From NCBI RefSeq assembly GCF_016907675.1, contig NZ_JAFBCJ010000001.1, forward strand, positions 3,844,001 to 3,908,000: DNA of 64,000 nt, given 5' to 3'. Position 1 is the stretch's first letter; the number at the start of each line of letters is the position of its first letter. The position numbers and the translations under genes were made by a program. The DNA comes from Geodermatophilus bullaregiensis. GTDB lineage: Bacteria; Actinomycetota; Actinomycetes; Mycobacteriales; Geodermatophilaceae. This document shows, in pieces, positions 18,215 through 26,839 of the stretch. The notes beneath the pieces were generated by a model that was given only the letters and a program-made list of their open reading frames with translations, did not search any database and was not told where the DNA came from.

Positions 18215-19168
18215 GTGGTCGACGACGAACGGGACGGCGTCCGGCTGACCAGCCTCGACCAGCCGCTCGGCGACGGGCTGGAGGTGACCAAGGGCGACCT
18301 GGTCGACCACCTCGACGCGTTCGCCGACCGCCTCGTGCCGCAGCTGGCCGGCCGGCCGCTGTCGGTCAAGCGCGTGCGGCCGGGCCAGGAGCCGTTCATG
18401 CAGCGCAACGTCGCCAAGGGCGCGCCGGAGTGGGTGCGCACCGTGCCGGTCTGGTCGTTCGGCGCGCACCGCGAGGTGCACCAGGTGCTCTGCGACGACC
18501 GCCGCACGCTGCTGTGGCTGGCCAACCAGCGGGCGGTGGAGTTCCACGTCCCCTTCTTCCGCGCCGGCGCCGAGACCGAGCCGACCGGCATCGTGCTCGA
18601 CCTCGACCCGCCGGAGGACGCCGACTTCGACGTGGTCGTGCGGGCCGCGGACCTGGTGCGGCGGGCGCTGGCGGACACCGGGCTGGCGGGGGCGGTGAAG
18701 ACCAGCGGGTCCAAGGGCGTGCACGTCGTCGTCCCGGTGCGCGGTCTGGGCCCCGAGGACGCCGCCGCGGCGACCCGTGCGCTGGCCGCCCGCGCCGCGG
18801 CGCTCGACCCGGACCTGGCCACGACCGCCTACATCAGGGAGGACCGGCACGGCCGGGTCTTCCTCGACTCCACCCGCTCGGGCTCCTCGACGATCGTGGC
18901 CGCCTACAGCCCGCGCATCCGCCCGGGCCTGCCCGTGTCGGCGCCGGTCGCGTGGGAGGACCTGGCCTCCGCGCGGCCGGGCGACGTCACCGTGCGGACG
19001 GCGCCGGAACGGCTGGGGGACGGCGACCCGTGGACGGCACTGCTGCCCGCGCCGCAGGACCTGCCCGCCGACCTCGTGGCCGAGGGGCACACCATCCCCG
19101 TTGCCCGGGTGGCCGCGATGCACGAGGGCAAGCGGCGGGCGCGGGCCAAGCGGACCGCCGGGGACTGA
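18215..19168 (+). CDS. Stand-alone LigD-type polymerase domain protein
   Basis: An archaeo-eukaryotic primase-fold polymerase of the LigD PolDom type, which adds ribonucleotides or deoxynucleotides during non-homologous end joining. The 317-residue protein shows VKRVRPG, FMQRN, the metal motif IVLDLDPPE (DxD), TSGSKGVHV and the later Asp region VFLDSTRS. No ligase or nuclease domain is attached and no Ku or ligase gene is adjacent, unlike classical LigD. GTG 18215 is the first usable start. Such free-standing PolDom proteins are common in actinobacteria and may act in repair synthesis. Confidence 0.88.
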   Translation: MVDDERDGVRLTSLDQPLGDGLEVTKGDLVDHLDAFADRLVPQLAGRPLSVKRVRPGQEPFMQRNVAKGAPEWVRTVPVWSFGAHREVHQVLCDDRRTLLWLANQRAVEFHVPFFRAGAETEPTGIVLDLDPPEDADFDVVVRAADLVRRALADTGLAGAVKTSGSKGVHVVVPVRGLGPEDAAAATRALAARAAALDPDLATTAYIREDRHGRVFLDSTRSGSSTIVAAYSPRIRPGLPVSAPVAWEDLASARPGDVTVRTAPERLGDGDPWTALLPAPQDLPADLVAEGHTIPVARVAAMHEGKRRARAKRTAGD

Positions 19169-19272
19169 CGCCGGACGACGATCCGGCCGCCGTCGTCCAC
19201 AGCCGGACCCGCCGTCCACGACCGCGTGTGCGCGGGCGCGTCCTGTCGGTGCCGACGCGCAGGCTGCACCGC

Positions 19273-19752
19273 ATGACGCCCGATCCGCAGACGACCGCCT
19301 GGCTGGACCAGGAGGACGCCCACCTCGCCGCGGTCATCCGCCGCGCCCGCTACGCCGTGCAGTACGTCGGCCCCGGCGACCGGCCCGACGAGCCGGCCTT
19401 CGGCTACACCATCGGCCTGTTCGGGCTCGGCCACCCCGAGCTGGTGGTCGTCGGCCGCGGCGCGCAGGCCACGCACGCCCTGCTCGACGCGGTCGCCACC
19501 GAGGTCGTCGCCGGCCGGTCGCTGGTGCCCGGCGAGCTGCTGGAGGCGGCGCGGGAGGAGCTGGTCGTCGAGGAGTGCCCCGACCCCGGCGCGGTGCTGC
19601 TCGGCGCCAACCGCTGGTACCAGCGGCCGGCGGAGCACTCGGTGCCGGCCTACCAGCTGGCCTGGGCCTCACCGGCCGGTTGCTTCCCGTGGGACGCCGG
19701 CTGGGACGGCGGGCCGCACGGGCAGCCGCGGCCGGGGACGTGGACGGCGTGA
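19273..19752 (+). CDS. DUF4262 domain protein
   Basis: A 159-residue cytoplasmic protein of the DUF4262 family, function unknown. The family pattern is visible: FGYTIGLFGLGHPELVVVG near residues 43-61, then a helix, and a C-terminal Trp-rich end (WASPAGCFPWDAGWDGGP). The coding signal starts at ATG 19273; an open frame continues upstream antisense to nothing recognisable. A CAGGCT hexamer 7 bases before the ATG resembles the leaderless -10 boxes seen elsewhere here. It converges with gnd. Confidence 0.85.
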   Translation: MTPDPQTTAWLDQEDAHLAAVIRRARYAVQYVGPGDRPDEPAFGYTIGLFGLGHPELVVVGRGAQATHALLDAVATEVVAGRSLVPGELLEAAREELVVEECPDPGAVLLGANRWYQRPAEHSVPAYQLAWASPAGCFPWDAGWDGGPHGQPRPGTWTA

Positions 19753-19776
19753 GGTCCGGCCGGGGCGCGGCGCCGC

Positions 19777-21213
19777 TCAGCCGGTGGTCACCTCGCGGCG
19801 GTCCTCCGACCAGAGGGTGTGGAACGCACCGTCGCGGTCGACCCGCCGGTAGGTGTGCGCGCCGAACAGGTCGCGCAGGCCCTGGATCAGCGCGGCCGGC
19901 AGCCGCTCGGCGCGCAGGCCGTCGTAGTAGGCCAGCGCGCTGGCGAAGCCGGGTGCCGGGATGCCGGCGCGGGCCGCCTCGACCACCACCGTGCGCCAGC
20001 CGTCCTGGCACTCGGCCACGGCGTCGCGGAAGTACGGGTGCACGAGCAGCGTGGCCAGCTCCGGCTCGTCGGTGTACGCCTGCCGGATCCGGTCGAGGAA
20101 GCGCGCCCGGATGATGCAGCCGCCGCGCCAGATGGTGGCCAGCGCCGCCCGGTCGACGTCCCAGCCGTGGGCCTGCGCACCTGCGGTGATCTGGTCGAAG
20201 CCCTGCGCGTAGGCCACCACCTTCGAGGCGTACAGCGCCTGCCGGACCGCCTCGACGAAGCCGTCCCGGTCGGCCACCGGCTCCGGCTGCGACGACGGGC
20301 CGGGCAGTGCCTCCCGCGCCGGGGCCCGCTGCTCGGCGTGCCCGGACAGCGCGCGGGCGAACACCGCCTCGGCGATGCCGCTCACCGGCACCCCGAGGTC
20401 GAGCGCCGACTGCACCGTCCAGCGCCCGGTGCCCTTCTGCTCGGCCTGGTCGAGCACCACGTCGACGAAGGGCCGGCCGGTGTCACCGTCGACGTGCCGC
20501 AGCACCTCGGCGGTGATCTCGATGAGGTAGGAGTCCAGGTCGCCCTCGTTCCAGCCGGCGAACACCTCGCCGATCTCCGCGGGGGACATGCCCAGCCGGG
20601 TGCGCAGCAGGTCGTAGGCCTCGGCGATGAGCTGCATGTCGGCGTACTCGATGCCGTTGTGCACCATCTTCACGAAGTGGCCGGCGCCGTCGCCGCCGAC
20701 GTGGGTGCAGCACGGCGTCCCGTCCACCACGGCCGCGATGCTCTCCAGGAGCGGGCCGATCAGCCGGTAGGCCTCGGCCGAGCCCCCGGGCATGATGCTC
20801 GGCCCGAGCAGCGCGCCCTCCTCACCGCCGCTGATCCCTGAGCCGACGAAGTGCACGCCCTTCTCGGCAAGGGCCGCCGTCCGCCGGATGGTGTCGGTGT
20901 AGCGGGCGTTCCCGCCGTCGACGAGCACGTCGCCCTCGTCGAGGAGTTCCATCAGCTCCTGGACGACGGCGTCGGTCGAGGCGCCGGCCTGGACCATGAC
21001 GATGACCCGGCGTGGTCGCTGCAGCGCGGCGACGAACTCCTGCACCGAACCGGTGGGGACGAACTCGCCCTCGTTGCCGTGCGCCGCCAGCAGCGCGTCG
21101 GTGCGCGCCCGCGTGCGGTTGTGGACGACGACCCGGCAGCCGTGACGCGCCAGGTTGCGGGCGAGGTTGGCCCCCATGACAGCCAGCCCGGTGACGCCGA
21201 TCTCTTCGCTCAT
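19777..21213 (-). CDS. gnd: 6-phosphogluconate dehydrogenase, decarboxylating
   Basis: Oxidises 6-phosphogluconate to ribulose 5-phosphate with NADP, in the pentose phosphate pathway. The 478-residue length is that of the long, homodimeric form. Visible are the nucleotide-binding GLAVMGANLARNLA, the binding of NADP phosphate by NRT, the substrate motif GSGISGGEEGA, the catalytic Lys in GHFVKMVHNGIEY and the C-terminal signature DGAFHTLWSED. It stands alone, convergent with the DUF4262 gene and divergent from a TetR regulator. Confidence 0.96.
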   Translation of the reverse strand: MSEEIGVTGLAVMGANLARNLARHGCRVVVHNRTRARTDALLAAHGNEGEFVPTGSVQEFVAALQRPRRVIVMVQAGASTDAVVQELMELLDEGDVLVDGGNARYTDTIRRTAALAEKGVHFVGSGISGGEEGALLGPSIMPGGSAEAYRLIGPLLESIAAVVDGTPCCTHVGGDGAGHFVKMVHNGIEYADMQLIAEAYDLLRTRLGMSPAEIGEVFAGWNEGDLDSYLIEITAEVLRHVDGDTGRPFVDVVLDQAEQKGTGRWTVQSALDLGVPVSGIAEAVFARALSGHAEQRAPAREALPGPSSQPEPVADRDGFVEAVRQALYASKVVAYAQGFDQITAGAQAHGWDVDRAALATIWRGGCIIRARFLDRIRQAYTDEPELATLLVHPYFRDAVAECQDGWRTVVVEAARAGIPAPGFASALAYYDGLRAERLPAALIQGLRDLFGAHTYRRVDRDGAFHTLWSEDRREVTTG

Positions 21214-21351
21214 GCCCGGCCATGCTGCCGCACCCGGTGGGGCTCTGGCGATGCCGGCGGCGCGGGCCCGAGCGACCCGAGGCCGGCCGGCCCCCGGCTC
21301 GTCCGGGACGGACCGCTGCTCCGACGGTGTACCCGCAGGTCACCGCGGCCC

Positions 21352-21357
21352 TAGGCT
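21352..21357 (+). promoter_or_regulatory. -10 box of the QsdR-like regulator, leaderless
   Basis: TAGGCT lies 6 bases before GTG 21364. Confidence 0.5.
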
Positions 21358-21363
21358 CGCCGT

Positions 21364-21951
21364 GTGATCGCGCCCCCCGACGAGGTCGTGCGGCGGGCCG
21401 CGCACACGCTGCTCCGCGAGGAGCGTCTCGACACCACCGTCCTCGCCGCCGAGCTCGGCATCTCCCGGGTCACGCTGTTCCGCCGCGTCGGCAACCGCGA
21501 CGCCCTCCTCGGGGAGGCGCTGTGGTGGCTCGCCGAGCGCACGCTCCGGCAGGCGGCCGAGGCCCACGACTCCCGGCCGGAGGGCGAGGGGGAGCCGGGC
21601 CGGCTGCGCAGCCTGGCGGTCATCGAGGACTTCCGCTCGGTGCTCGGGACGGCGCCGTCGCTGCGCCACCTCATCGACGAGGAGCCGGCCACCGCGCTGC
21701 GGATCCTCACCGACCCGCGCGGGCGGGTGCAGCCGCGGATGATCGAGGCCTACACCGCCCTGTTCGAGCGCGACGTCGAGACGCTCGGGCTGACGTCGGA
21801 GGTGCCGCTGCCGCTGCTGTCCTACGCCGTCGTGCGGCTGGGGGAGTCGTTCCTGTACTCCGACGTCATGGTCTCGCGCGAGCCCGACCTCAAGGCCGCC
21901 GCGACGGTCTGCGACGCGCTGGTCACCGGGGTCCTGGGGCTGCGGGCCTGA
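21364..21951 (+). CDS. TetR-fold transcriptional regulator, QsdR type
   Basis: A 195-residue DNA-binding regulator. The N-terminal helix-turn-helix reads DTTVLAAELGISRVTLFRRVGNRDALLGEALWWL (residues about 23-56) and the rest is the helical ligand and dimer domain. In Rhodococcus, QsdR controls a lactonase, but no such gene is adjacent, so the target here is unknown. It starts 150 bases from gnd in the opposite direction, so gnd regulation is possible but unproven. GTG 21364 sits 6 bases behind a TAGGCT box. Confidence 0.8.
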   Translation: MIAPPDEVVRRAAHTLLREERLDTTVLAAELGISRVTLFRRVGNRDALLGEALWWLAERTLRQAAEAHDSRPEGEGEPGRLRSLAVIEDFRSVLGTAPSLRHLIDEEPATALRILTDPRGRVQPRMIEAYTALFERDVETLGLTSEVPLPLLSYAVVRLGESFLYSDVMVSREPDLKAAATVCDALVTGVLGLRA

Positions 21952-21961
21952 CCGACGCGGG

Positions 21962-22450
21962 TCAGTCCAGGCCGAGGTCGCGGCGCAGCTTCGCGACGTG
22001 CCCGGTGGCCTTGACGTTGTAGGCGGCCCGCTCGACGCGGCCCTCGGCGTCGACCACGAACGTCGACCGGATGACGCCCTGCACCTCCTTGCCGTACAGC
22101 TTCTTGGTGCCGTACGCGCCGTAGGCGGCCAGCACCTGCTTGTCCGGGTCGGAGACGAGGGTGATGCCCAGGCCCTCCTGCTCGCGGAAGCGCTGCAGCT
22201 TCTCCGGCGGGTCGGGCGAGATGCCGATGATGTCCAGCCCCGCCTCGGCCAGCTCGCCGGCCGCGGCGGTGAAGTCGACCGCCTGGGTCGTGCACCCCGG
22301 GGTGAGGGCGGCGGGGTAGCAGTAGACGATCACCCGGCGGCCGCGGTGGTCGGCGAGCGAGACCGGGGTGCCGTCGGCGTCGGGCAGCGTGAAGTCGGGG
22401 GCCGGGTCGCCGGGCACGAGACGGACGGGAGCGGGCACGGTCTCGGTCAT
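21962..22450 (-). CDS. bcp: Thioredoxin-dependent thiol peroxidase, BCP/PrxQ family
   Basis: Reduces peroxides in the cytoplasm using thioredoxin or similar thiols. The 162-residue protein has the peroxidatic Cys in TPGCTTQAVDF and the usual GDPAPDFTLPDADG start and STFVVDAEGRV end. The resolving Cys that often lies five residues after the first one is Val here, so it appears to be a 1-Cys form or one using another partner. ATG 22450 is used; an ATG three codons earlier (22459) is equally possible. Confidence 0.9.
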   Translation of the reverse strand: MTETVPAPVRLVPGDPAPDFTLPDADGTPVSLADHRGRRVIVYCYPAALTPGCTTQAVDFTAAAGELAEAGLDIIGISPDPPEKLQRFREQEGLGITLVSDPDKQVLAAYGAYGTKKLYGKEVQGVIRSTFVVDAEGRVERAAYNVKATGHVAKLRRDLGLD

Positions 22451-22524
22451 GCCCGGCATGATGCCGTGCCCCGGGGACGGGACGGCAGCGGGGCGGAACG
22501 GCCCGTGGCCGTCCCGGAGGAGGG

Positions 22525-22956
22525 CTACCCCGCCAGGAAGGAGAGCCGCACCTGCCGCTCCGGGTTGTCACCGTTGGGGTCGACCAGGCAGATCGACTGC
22601 CAGGTGCCCAGCTGCAGCCGCCCCTCGAGCACCGGGACGCTGGTGGACGGCGGCACGAACGCCGGCAGCACGTGGTCGCGGCCGTGCCCCGGGCTGCCGT
22701 GCCGGTGCCGCCACCGGTCGTCGCGGGGCAGCAGCTCGTCGAGCTGGGCGAGCAGGTCGTCGTCGCTGCCGGAGCCGGTCTCGATGATCGCGACGCCGGC
22801 CGTGGCGTGCGGCACGAAGACGTGCAGCAGCCCGTCGCCCTGGGCCCGGACGAACTCCGCGCACTCCCCGGTCAGGTCGACCACCGCCGGCACCCCCCCG
22901 GTCCGCACCGTCCGCAGCTCCGATCGCACGACGCCGATCCTGACGGGTGCCGGCAC
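22525..22956 (-). CDS. YjbQ family protein (UPF0047)
   Basis: A 143-residue protein of the YjbQ family; some members show weak thiamine-phosphate synthase activity, but the true role is unclear. Conserved residues are in [28 protein letters not shown] (metal-like His pair) and the terminal [12 protein letters not shown]. The start is GTG 22956, 59 bases from the divergent rph start. Confidence 0.85.
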   Translation of the reverse strand: MPAPVRIGVVRSELRTVRTGGVPAVVDLTGECAEFVRAQGDGLLHVFVPHATAGVAIIETGSGSDDDLLAQLDELLPRDDRWRHRHGSPGHGRDHVLPAFVPPSTSVPVLEGRLQLGTWQSICLVDPNGDNPERQVRLSFLAG

Positions 22957-23001
22957 TCCCCGCGCGGCAACGTCCGGAAGGAGGCGGTGGCACGGCGTGG
23001 A

Positions 23002-23007
23002 TAGGCT
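23002..23007 (+). promoter_or_regulatory. rph -10 box, leaderless arrangement
   Basis: TAGGCT lies 8 bases before GTG 23016. Confidence 0.5.
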
Positions 23008-23015
23008 CGGCGTCC

Positions 23016-23765
23016 GTGACCCGCCCCGACGGCCGCTCGGCCGACCAGCTCCGCCCGGTGACCATCACCCGCAACTGGCTCGACCACGCCGAGGGCTCCG
23101 TGCTCGTCGAGTTCGGCCGCACCCGGGTGCTCTGCGCGGCCAGCGTCACCGAGGGCGTGCCGCGCTGGCGCAAGGGCTCGGGCCTGGGCTGGGTCACCGC
23201 CGAGTACGCGATGCTGCCCCGCGCCACGCACACCCGCGGCGACCGCGAGTCGGTCAAGGGCCGCATCGGCGGGCGCACCCACGAGATCAGCCGGCTCATC
23301 GGCCGCTCGCTGCGGGCCTCGATCGACCTGGCGGCGCTGGGGGAGAACAGCGTCGCGATCGACTGCGACGTCCTCCAGGCCGACGGCGGCACCCGGACGG
23401 CGGCCATCACCGGCGCGTACGTGGCCCTCGCCGACGCCGTCTCCTGGCTGGGGGCCCGGAAGAAGCTCGCGAGGAAGGCCGCGATCGTGCAGTCCGTGGC
23501 GGCGGTGAGCGTGGGCGTCGTCGACGGTGAGCCGCGGCTCGACCTCGCCTACGAGGAGGACGTGCGCGCCGGCACCGACATGAACGTCGTCTGCACCGGT
23601 GACGGCGGGTTCGTGGAGGTTCAGGGCACCGCCGAGGGGGCGGTGTTCGACCGGGCCACCCTCGACCGCCTGCTCGACCTCGCCGTCGCCGGGTGCGCCG
23701 AGCTCACCCGCGTGCAGCAGGAGGCGCTGCAGCAGGAGGCGCTGCAGCAGGCGCGGCAGCGATGA
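23016..23765 (+). CDS. rph: Ribonuclease PH
   Basis: A phosphorolytic 3'-5' exoribonuclease that trims tRNA precursor ends. The 249-residue protein starts [19 protein letters not shown] and contains the active-site arginines in the [23 protein letters not shown] region, [20 protein letters not shown] and the catalytic Asp pair in AGTDMNVV. The extreme C-terminus is a QQEAL repeat made by a 15-base tandem repeat at 23714-23743. Its stop overlaps rdgB by ATGA. Confidence 0.96.
   Translation: MTRPDGRSADQLRPVTITRNWLDHAEGSVLVEFGRTRVLCAASVTEGVPRWRKGSGLGWVTAEYAMLPRATHTRGDRESVKGRIGGRTHEISRLIGRSLRASIDLAALGENSVAIDCDVLQADGGTRTAAITGAYVALADAVSWLGARKKLARKAAIVQSVAAVSVGVVDGEPRLDLAYEEDVRAGTDMNVVCTGDGGFVEVQGTAEGAVFDRATLDRLLDLAVAGCAELTRVQQEALQQEALQQARQR
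23714..23743 (+). repeat. 15 bp tandem repeat at the rph 3' end
   Basis: GCAGCAGGAGGCGCT occurs twice in tandem, followed by a partial third copy, extending the RNase PH tail by repeats of QQEAL without breaking the frame. Confidence 0.9.
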
Positions 23766-24370
23766 CCCGGCTGCTCTTGGCCACCCGGAACGCCGGCAAG
23801 CTCGCCGAGCTGCAGCGGCTGCTGGCCACCGCCGTCCCCGGCGTCGACGTGGTGGGCCTGCGCGACGTCGACGAGTACCCGGAGGCGCCCGAGACCGGCG
23901 CGACCTTCGCCGAGAACGCGCTGCTCAAGGCCCGCGAGGCGGTCCGGTACACCGGGCTGCCCGCCGTGGCCGACGACTCGGGCATCACCGTCGACGCGCT
24001 CAACGGGATGCCCGGCGTCCTCTCGGCGCGCTGGTCGGGGCGGCACGGCGACGACCCGGCCAACACCGCGCTGCTGCTCGGCCAGCTCGCCGACGTGCCC
24101 GACGAGCGGCGCGGCGCGGCCTTCGTCTGCGCCGCCGCGCTGGTCACCCCCGACGGCAGCGAGCACGTCATCGAGCGGCAGTGGCGCGGGCAGGTGGTCC
24201 GCGAGCCGCGCGGCAGCAACGGCTTCGGCTACGACCCGGTGTTCCTGCCCGACGGCCTGGAGTCCACCGCGGCGGAACTCGGGCCGGCGGAGAAGGACGC
24301 GCGCAGCCACCGTGGGCAGGCCTTCGCCGCGCTGGTCCCGGTGGTCGCCCAGGAGCTCGGCGCCCGCTGA
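23762..24370 (+). CDS. rdgB: Non-canonical purine NTP pyrophosphatase, RdgB/HAM1 family
   Basis: Removes ITP, dITP and XTP from the nucleotide pool by hydrolysis to the monophosphate. The 202-residue protein has the family signatures [14 protein letters not shown] (substrate Lys), [27 protein letters not shown] and the C-terminal [14 protein letters not shown] and [14 protein letters not shown] 23762 overlaps the rph stop (ATGA), and rph-rdgB pairs are widespread in actinobacteria. Confidence 0.96.
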   Translation: MTRLLLATRNAGKLAELQRLLATAVPGVDVVGLRDVDEYPEAPETGATFAENALLKAREAVRYTGLPAVADDSGITVDALNGMPGVLSARWSGRHGDDPANTALLLGQLADVPDERRGAAFVCAAALVTPDGSEHVIERQWRGQVVREPRGSNGFGYDPVFLPDGLESTAAELGPAEKDARSHRGQAFAALVPVVAQELGAR

Positions 24371-24479
24371 GCCGAGGGTGCCGGCGGGGGCCGGGGTGTG
24401 GCCGTCCGGCCCGGACGCGCTCGGCGGCCGGCCGGACGCAGGGGCGGTCGGACCCCTCCTGAGCGGGCTCCGCGGCGCG

Positions 24480-24485
24480 TAGGGT
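24480..24485 (+). promoter_or_regulatory. Promoter of the HPP-CBS gene
   Basis: TAGGGT followed by a 40-base leader with a CCGCCGCC/GGCGGCGG hairpin and GGGGGAGG before GTG 24526. Unlike most single genes here, this one has a leader and a ribosome site. Confidence 0.45.
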
Positions 24486-24525
24486 CCGCCGCCGACGGGC
24501 GGCGGCGCCCGAGGGGGAGGACCGG

Positions 24526-25614
24526 GTGCACGGGGACCTCAGGGCGTGGGTCGGGGCGCTGCGCCCGGGGCCGGTCGGCTACCGGCGCACCGAGGTGCTC
24601 CGCGGTGGGCTCGGTGCCCTGGCCGGGATCGCGCTGGCCGGGCTGACCGCGTCGGCGGTGCCGGGCGGTCCGGCCGGGCTGCCCTGGATCGTCGCGCCGA
24701 TGGGCGCCACCGCCGTCCTGCTCTTCGCCGCCCCGGCCAGCCCGCTGGCCCAGCCGTGGCCGGTGCTGGCCGGCAACACCGTCTCGACGCTGGTCGGCGT
24801 GGCCGCCGGCAAGCTGGTCGACGACGTCACGCTGGCCGCCGCGGTCGCCGTCGGCGTGGCGATCCCGCTGATGATGGTGCTGCGCTGCGTGCACCCGCCG
24901 GGCGGTGCGTGCGCGCTGTTCACCGCCGTCGGCGGGGCGGCGGTGCACGACCACGGCTGGGCGTTCGTGCTCTGGCCGGTCGGCGTCGACACCCTGGTCC
25001 TGCTGCTCGTCGCGGCGCTGGTCAACAACCTGACCGGCCGGCCCTACCCGCACGTGCCCGAGCCACCGCCGCCGGCGGGCGCGGACGCGCCGCCCACCGA
25101 GCGGGTCGGGCTGCGCACCGAGGACGTGCGGGCGGCGATGGACCGGCTCGACCGGGGTCTCGACGTCATGCCGGGCGACGTCCTGGCGCTGGTCCGCGAG
25201 GCCGAGGCGCACGCCCTCGACCGCCGGCTCGGGCAGCTGCGCGTCGGCGCGCTCATGGCCCGCGACGTCCGCACCGTGCAGCCGCAGGAGACGCTCTACC
25301 GGGCGCGGATGCTCATGAACCAGCACGCGGTCAAGGCGCTGCCGGTGGTGACCGAGGACCGCCGGGTCGTCGGCATCGTCACCGTGCACGACCTGTTCAA
25401 CCTCGACGTCGCCGCGCTCGACCCGGTGTCGAAGGTGATGAGCAGCCCCGTCACCACCGTCGGCGTCGACACCCCCGTCTCCGAGCTGGTCGGCCTCATG
25501 GCCGACCGGGGTCTGCGGCACCTGCCGGTGCTCGACGACGACGGGCGGCTGGCCGGGATCGTCACCCGCGCCGAGCTGGTCGCCGTCCTGCACCGGGCGC
25601 TGGTCGGCTCCTGA
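24526..25614 (+). CDS. HPP family membrane protein with two CBS domains
   Basis: A 362-residue protein: an HPP-type membrane domain (about residues 20-165, four or five helices, with the signature CVHPPGGACALF) followed by a pair of CBS domains (about 240-355; RDVRTVQPQETLYRARMLM and SSPVTTVGVDTPVSELVGLM). HPP proteins are linked to nitrite transport in plastids and cyanobacteria; CBS pairs bind adenosine nucleotides. A regulated small-anion transporter is a fair guess, not established. GTG 24526 follows GGGGGAGG. Confidence 0.85.
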   Translation: MHGDLRAWVGALRPGPVGYRRTEVLRGGLGALAGIALAGLTASAVPGGPAGLPWIVAPMGATAVLLFAAPASPLAQPWPVLAGNTVSTLVGVAAGKLVDDVTLAAAVAVGVAIPLMMVLRCVHPPGGACALFTAVGGAAVHDHGWAFVLWPVGVDTLVLLLVAALVNNLTGRPYPHVPEPPPPAGADAPPTERVGLRTEDVRAAMDRLDRGLDVMPGDVLALVREAEAHALDRRLGQLRVGALMARDVRTVQPQETLYRARMLMNQHAVKALPVVTEDRRVVGIVTVHDLFNLDVAALDPVSKVMSSPVTTVGVDTPVSELVGLMADRGLRHLPVLDDDGRLAGIVTRAELVAVLHRALVGS

Positions 25615-25623
25615 CTGCCCGGG

Positions 25624-26508
25624 TCAGGACGTGGGCTCGGCCCCCGTCCCGGAGCCGGTCCCGGAGTCGGTGCCCGGGTCCGTACCGGTGTCGCCGTCGG
25701 TCCCGGAGTCGGTGCCCGAGTCGGTGCCGCTGTCGGTGCCCGGGTCCGTACCGGTGTCGCCGTCGGTCCCGGAGTCGGTGCCGGAGTCGGTGCCGTCGTC
25801 CGTCGTCGGGGAGGACTCCGAGGTGGAGGTGGCCGGTGTCGAGGAGTCGCTCTCCTCCGAGCCGGGCTCCTCGGCGCCGCTCTCCGGAGCCGTGGACGCC
25901 GGGGCCTCGGTCGTCCCGTCGGCCGGTGTCGTCGTGGCGGGGGAGGTCGGCGTGGTGTCCCGCGAGGACGACACGGTGGCGAGCTCGCCGAGGGTGGTGG
26001 ACGAGGACGAGCTGTCGGACCCGACCAGCGCGGACACCGGCTTCTGCCCGATGAGCTCGATGCCGGTGACGACGCCCATCGCGAGGACGAAGACGGTCAC
26101 GGCGTAGACGGCCACCCGTGGCCAGCGCACCCGCGCGAGCAGCGGCCGCGAGACGGGCGCGGCGCGGCGGGGGTCCAGGTAGGCGGGCAGCACACGGGTG
26201 GCGGTGTCGTCGCCGGCGGGGTCCGCGGTCGCGGGGGGCCGGCCGCCGACCCGGGTGCGCACCCTGCGCAGCCGCTCGGTGGTGCGGCTGAGGGAGGCGC
26301 TGTAGACGGCGGAGCCCGTGGTGCTGACCACGCTGACCAGGGCTGCGCCGATGACGGTGCCGGCCACGCCGAAGAAGGAGGCGAGGACCGCCGCGGACAC
26401 CGCGGCCATGGCCCCGGCCACCACCTGGGTGGCGCTGAGCTGGGTCCGCGGGGCCTTCTCGGCGGTCTCGTCGGGTCGGTCGCTGGTCTCGGTGCGTGGG
26501 GAGGTCAT
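25624..26508 (-). CDS. Membrane protein with Ser/Thr/Gly/Asp repeat tail, unknown function
   Basis: A 294-residue protein of no family I can name. Residues about 25-52 form a hydrophobic hairpin (VVAGAMAAVSAAVLASFFGVAG... TVIGAALVSVVSTTG), about 125-150 a third membrane segment (WPRVAVYAVTVFVLAMGVVTGI), and the remaining 140 residues are a low-complexity extracellular-type tail ending in SGTD/TGTDPGTD repeats. The tail is coded by a 66-base repeat (22 residues) present twice. The architecture suggests an anchored surface or signalling protein. Confidence 0.7.
   Translation of the reverse strand: MTSPRTETSDRPDETAEKAPRTQLSATQVVAGAMAAVSAAVLASFFGVAGTVIGAALVSVVSTTGSAVYSASLSRTTERLRRVRTRVGGRPPATADPAGDDTATRVLPAYLDPRRAAPVSRPLLARVRWPRVAVYAVTVFVLAMGVVTGIELIGQKPVSALVGSDSSSSSTTLGELATVSSSRDTTPTSPATTTPADGTTEAPASTAPESGAEEPGSEESDSSTPATSTSESSPTTDDGTDSGTDSGTDGDTGTDPGTDSGTDSGTDSGTDGDTGTDPGTDSGTGSGTGAEPTS
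25666..25797 (-). repeat. 66 bp coding tandem repeat, two copies
   Basis: Unit 25666-25731 recurs at 25732-25797 with only a few changes, encoding 22-residue blocks of the form SGTDSGTDGDTGTDPGTD plus SGTD. Copy number is likely to vary between strains. Confidence 0.85.
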
Positions 26509-26839
26509 GGGCTCCGACGGGTCGGGTCCGGAGGACGCGCGGACGGGGCGGGGCCCGGCACAGGCACGTCGGCGTGCGGCCAGGCAGACACCGCGAGCCT
26601 ACGACGGCCCGCGACGTGCTGGAGCCGGTGCGCCCCGGGGTGCACCGGTTGACCTGCGCAGACACCCCGGGTGTGATCCTGCTCGCGGCCGGGGCACACG
26701 GCGCGGCCCCGCGCGACGCGCCGGGCCCGGTCTCACCCCGTGGGAGCAGCGCCCGGCCACCGGCTCAAGCCGTGGCCGCCCTCCTCCGTTGCTGGGACGC
26801 AGGCTCCGTACGGAGCACCACCGAGACCGACGAGGGGCC
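26509..26839. other. 331-base gene-free region before the GGDEF-EAL gene
   Basis: No convincing gene. TTGACC at 26649-26654 followed after 19 bases by TGATCC could be a weak promoter toward the GGDEF-EAL gene, and CTCCGTACGGAG at 26806-26817 is a perfect 12-base palindrome close to its start, a possible operator. Confidence 0.3.

Noticed and set aside
18215-19168. Complete non-homologous end-joining locus
   Set aside because: Only the polymerase domain is present; no Ku, ligase or nuclease gene lies nearby.
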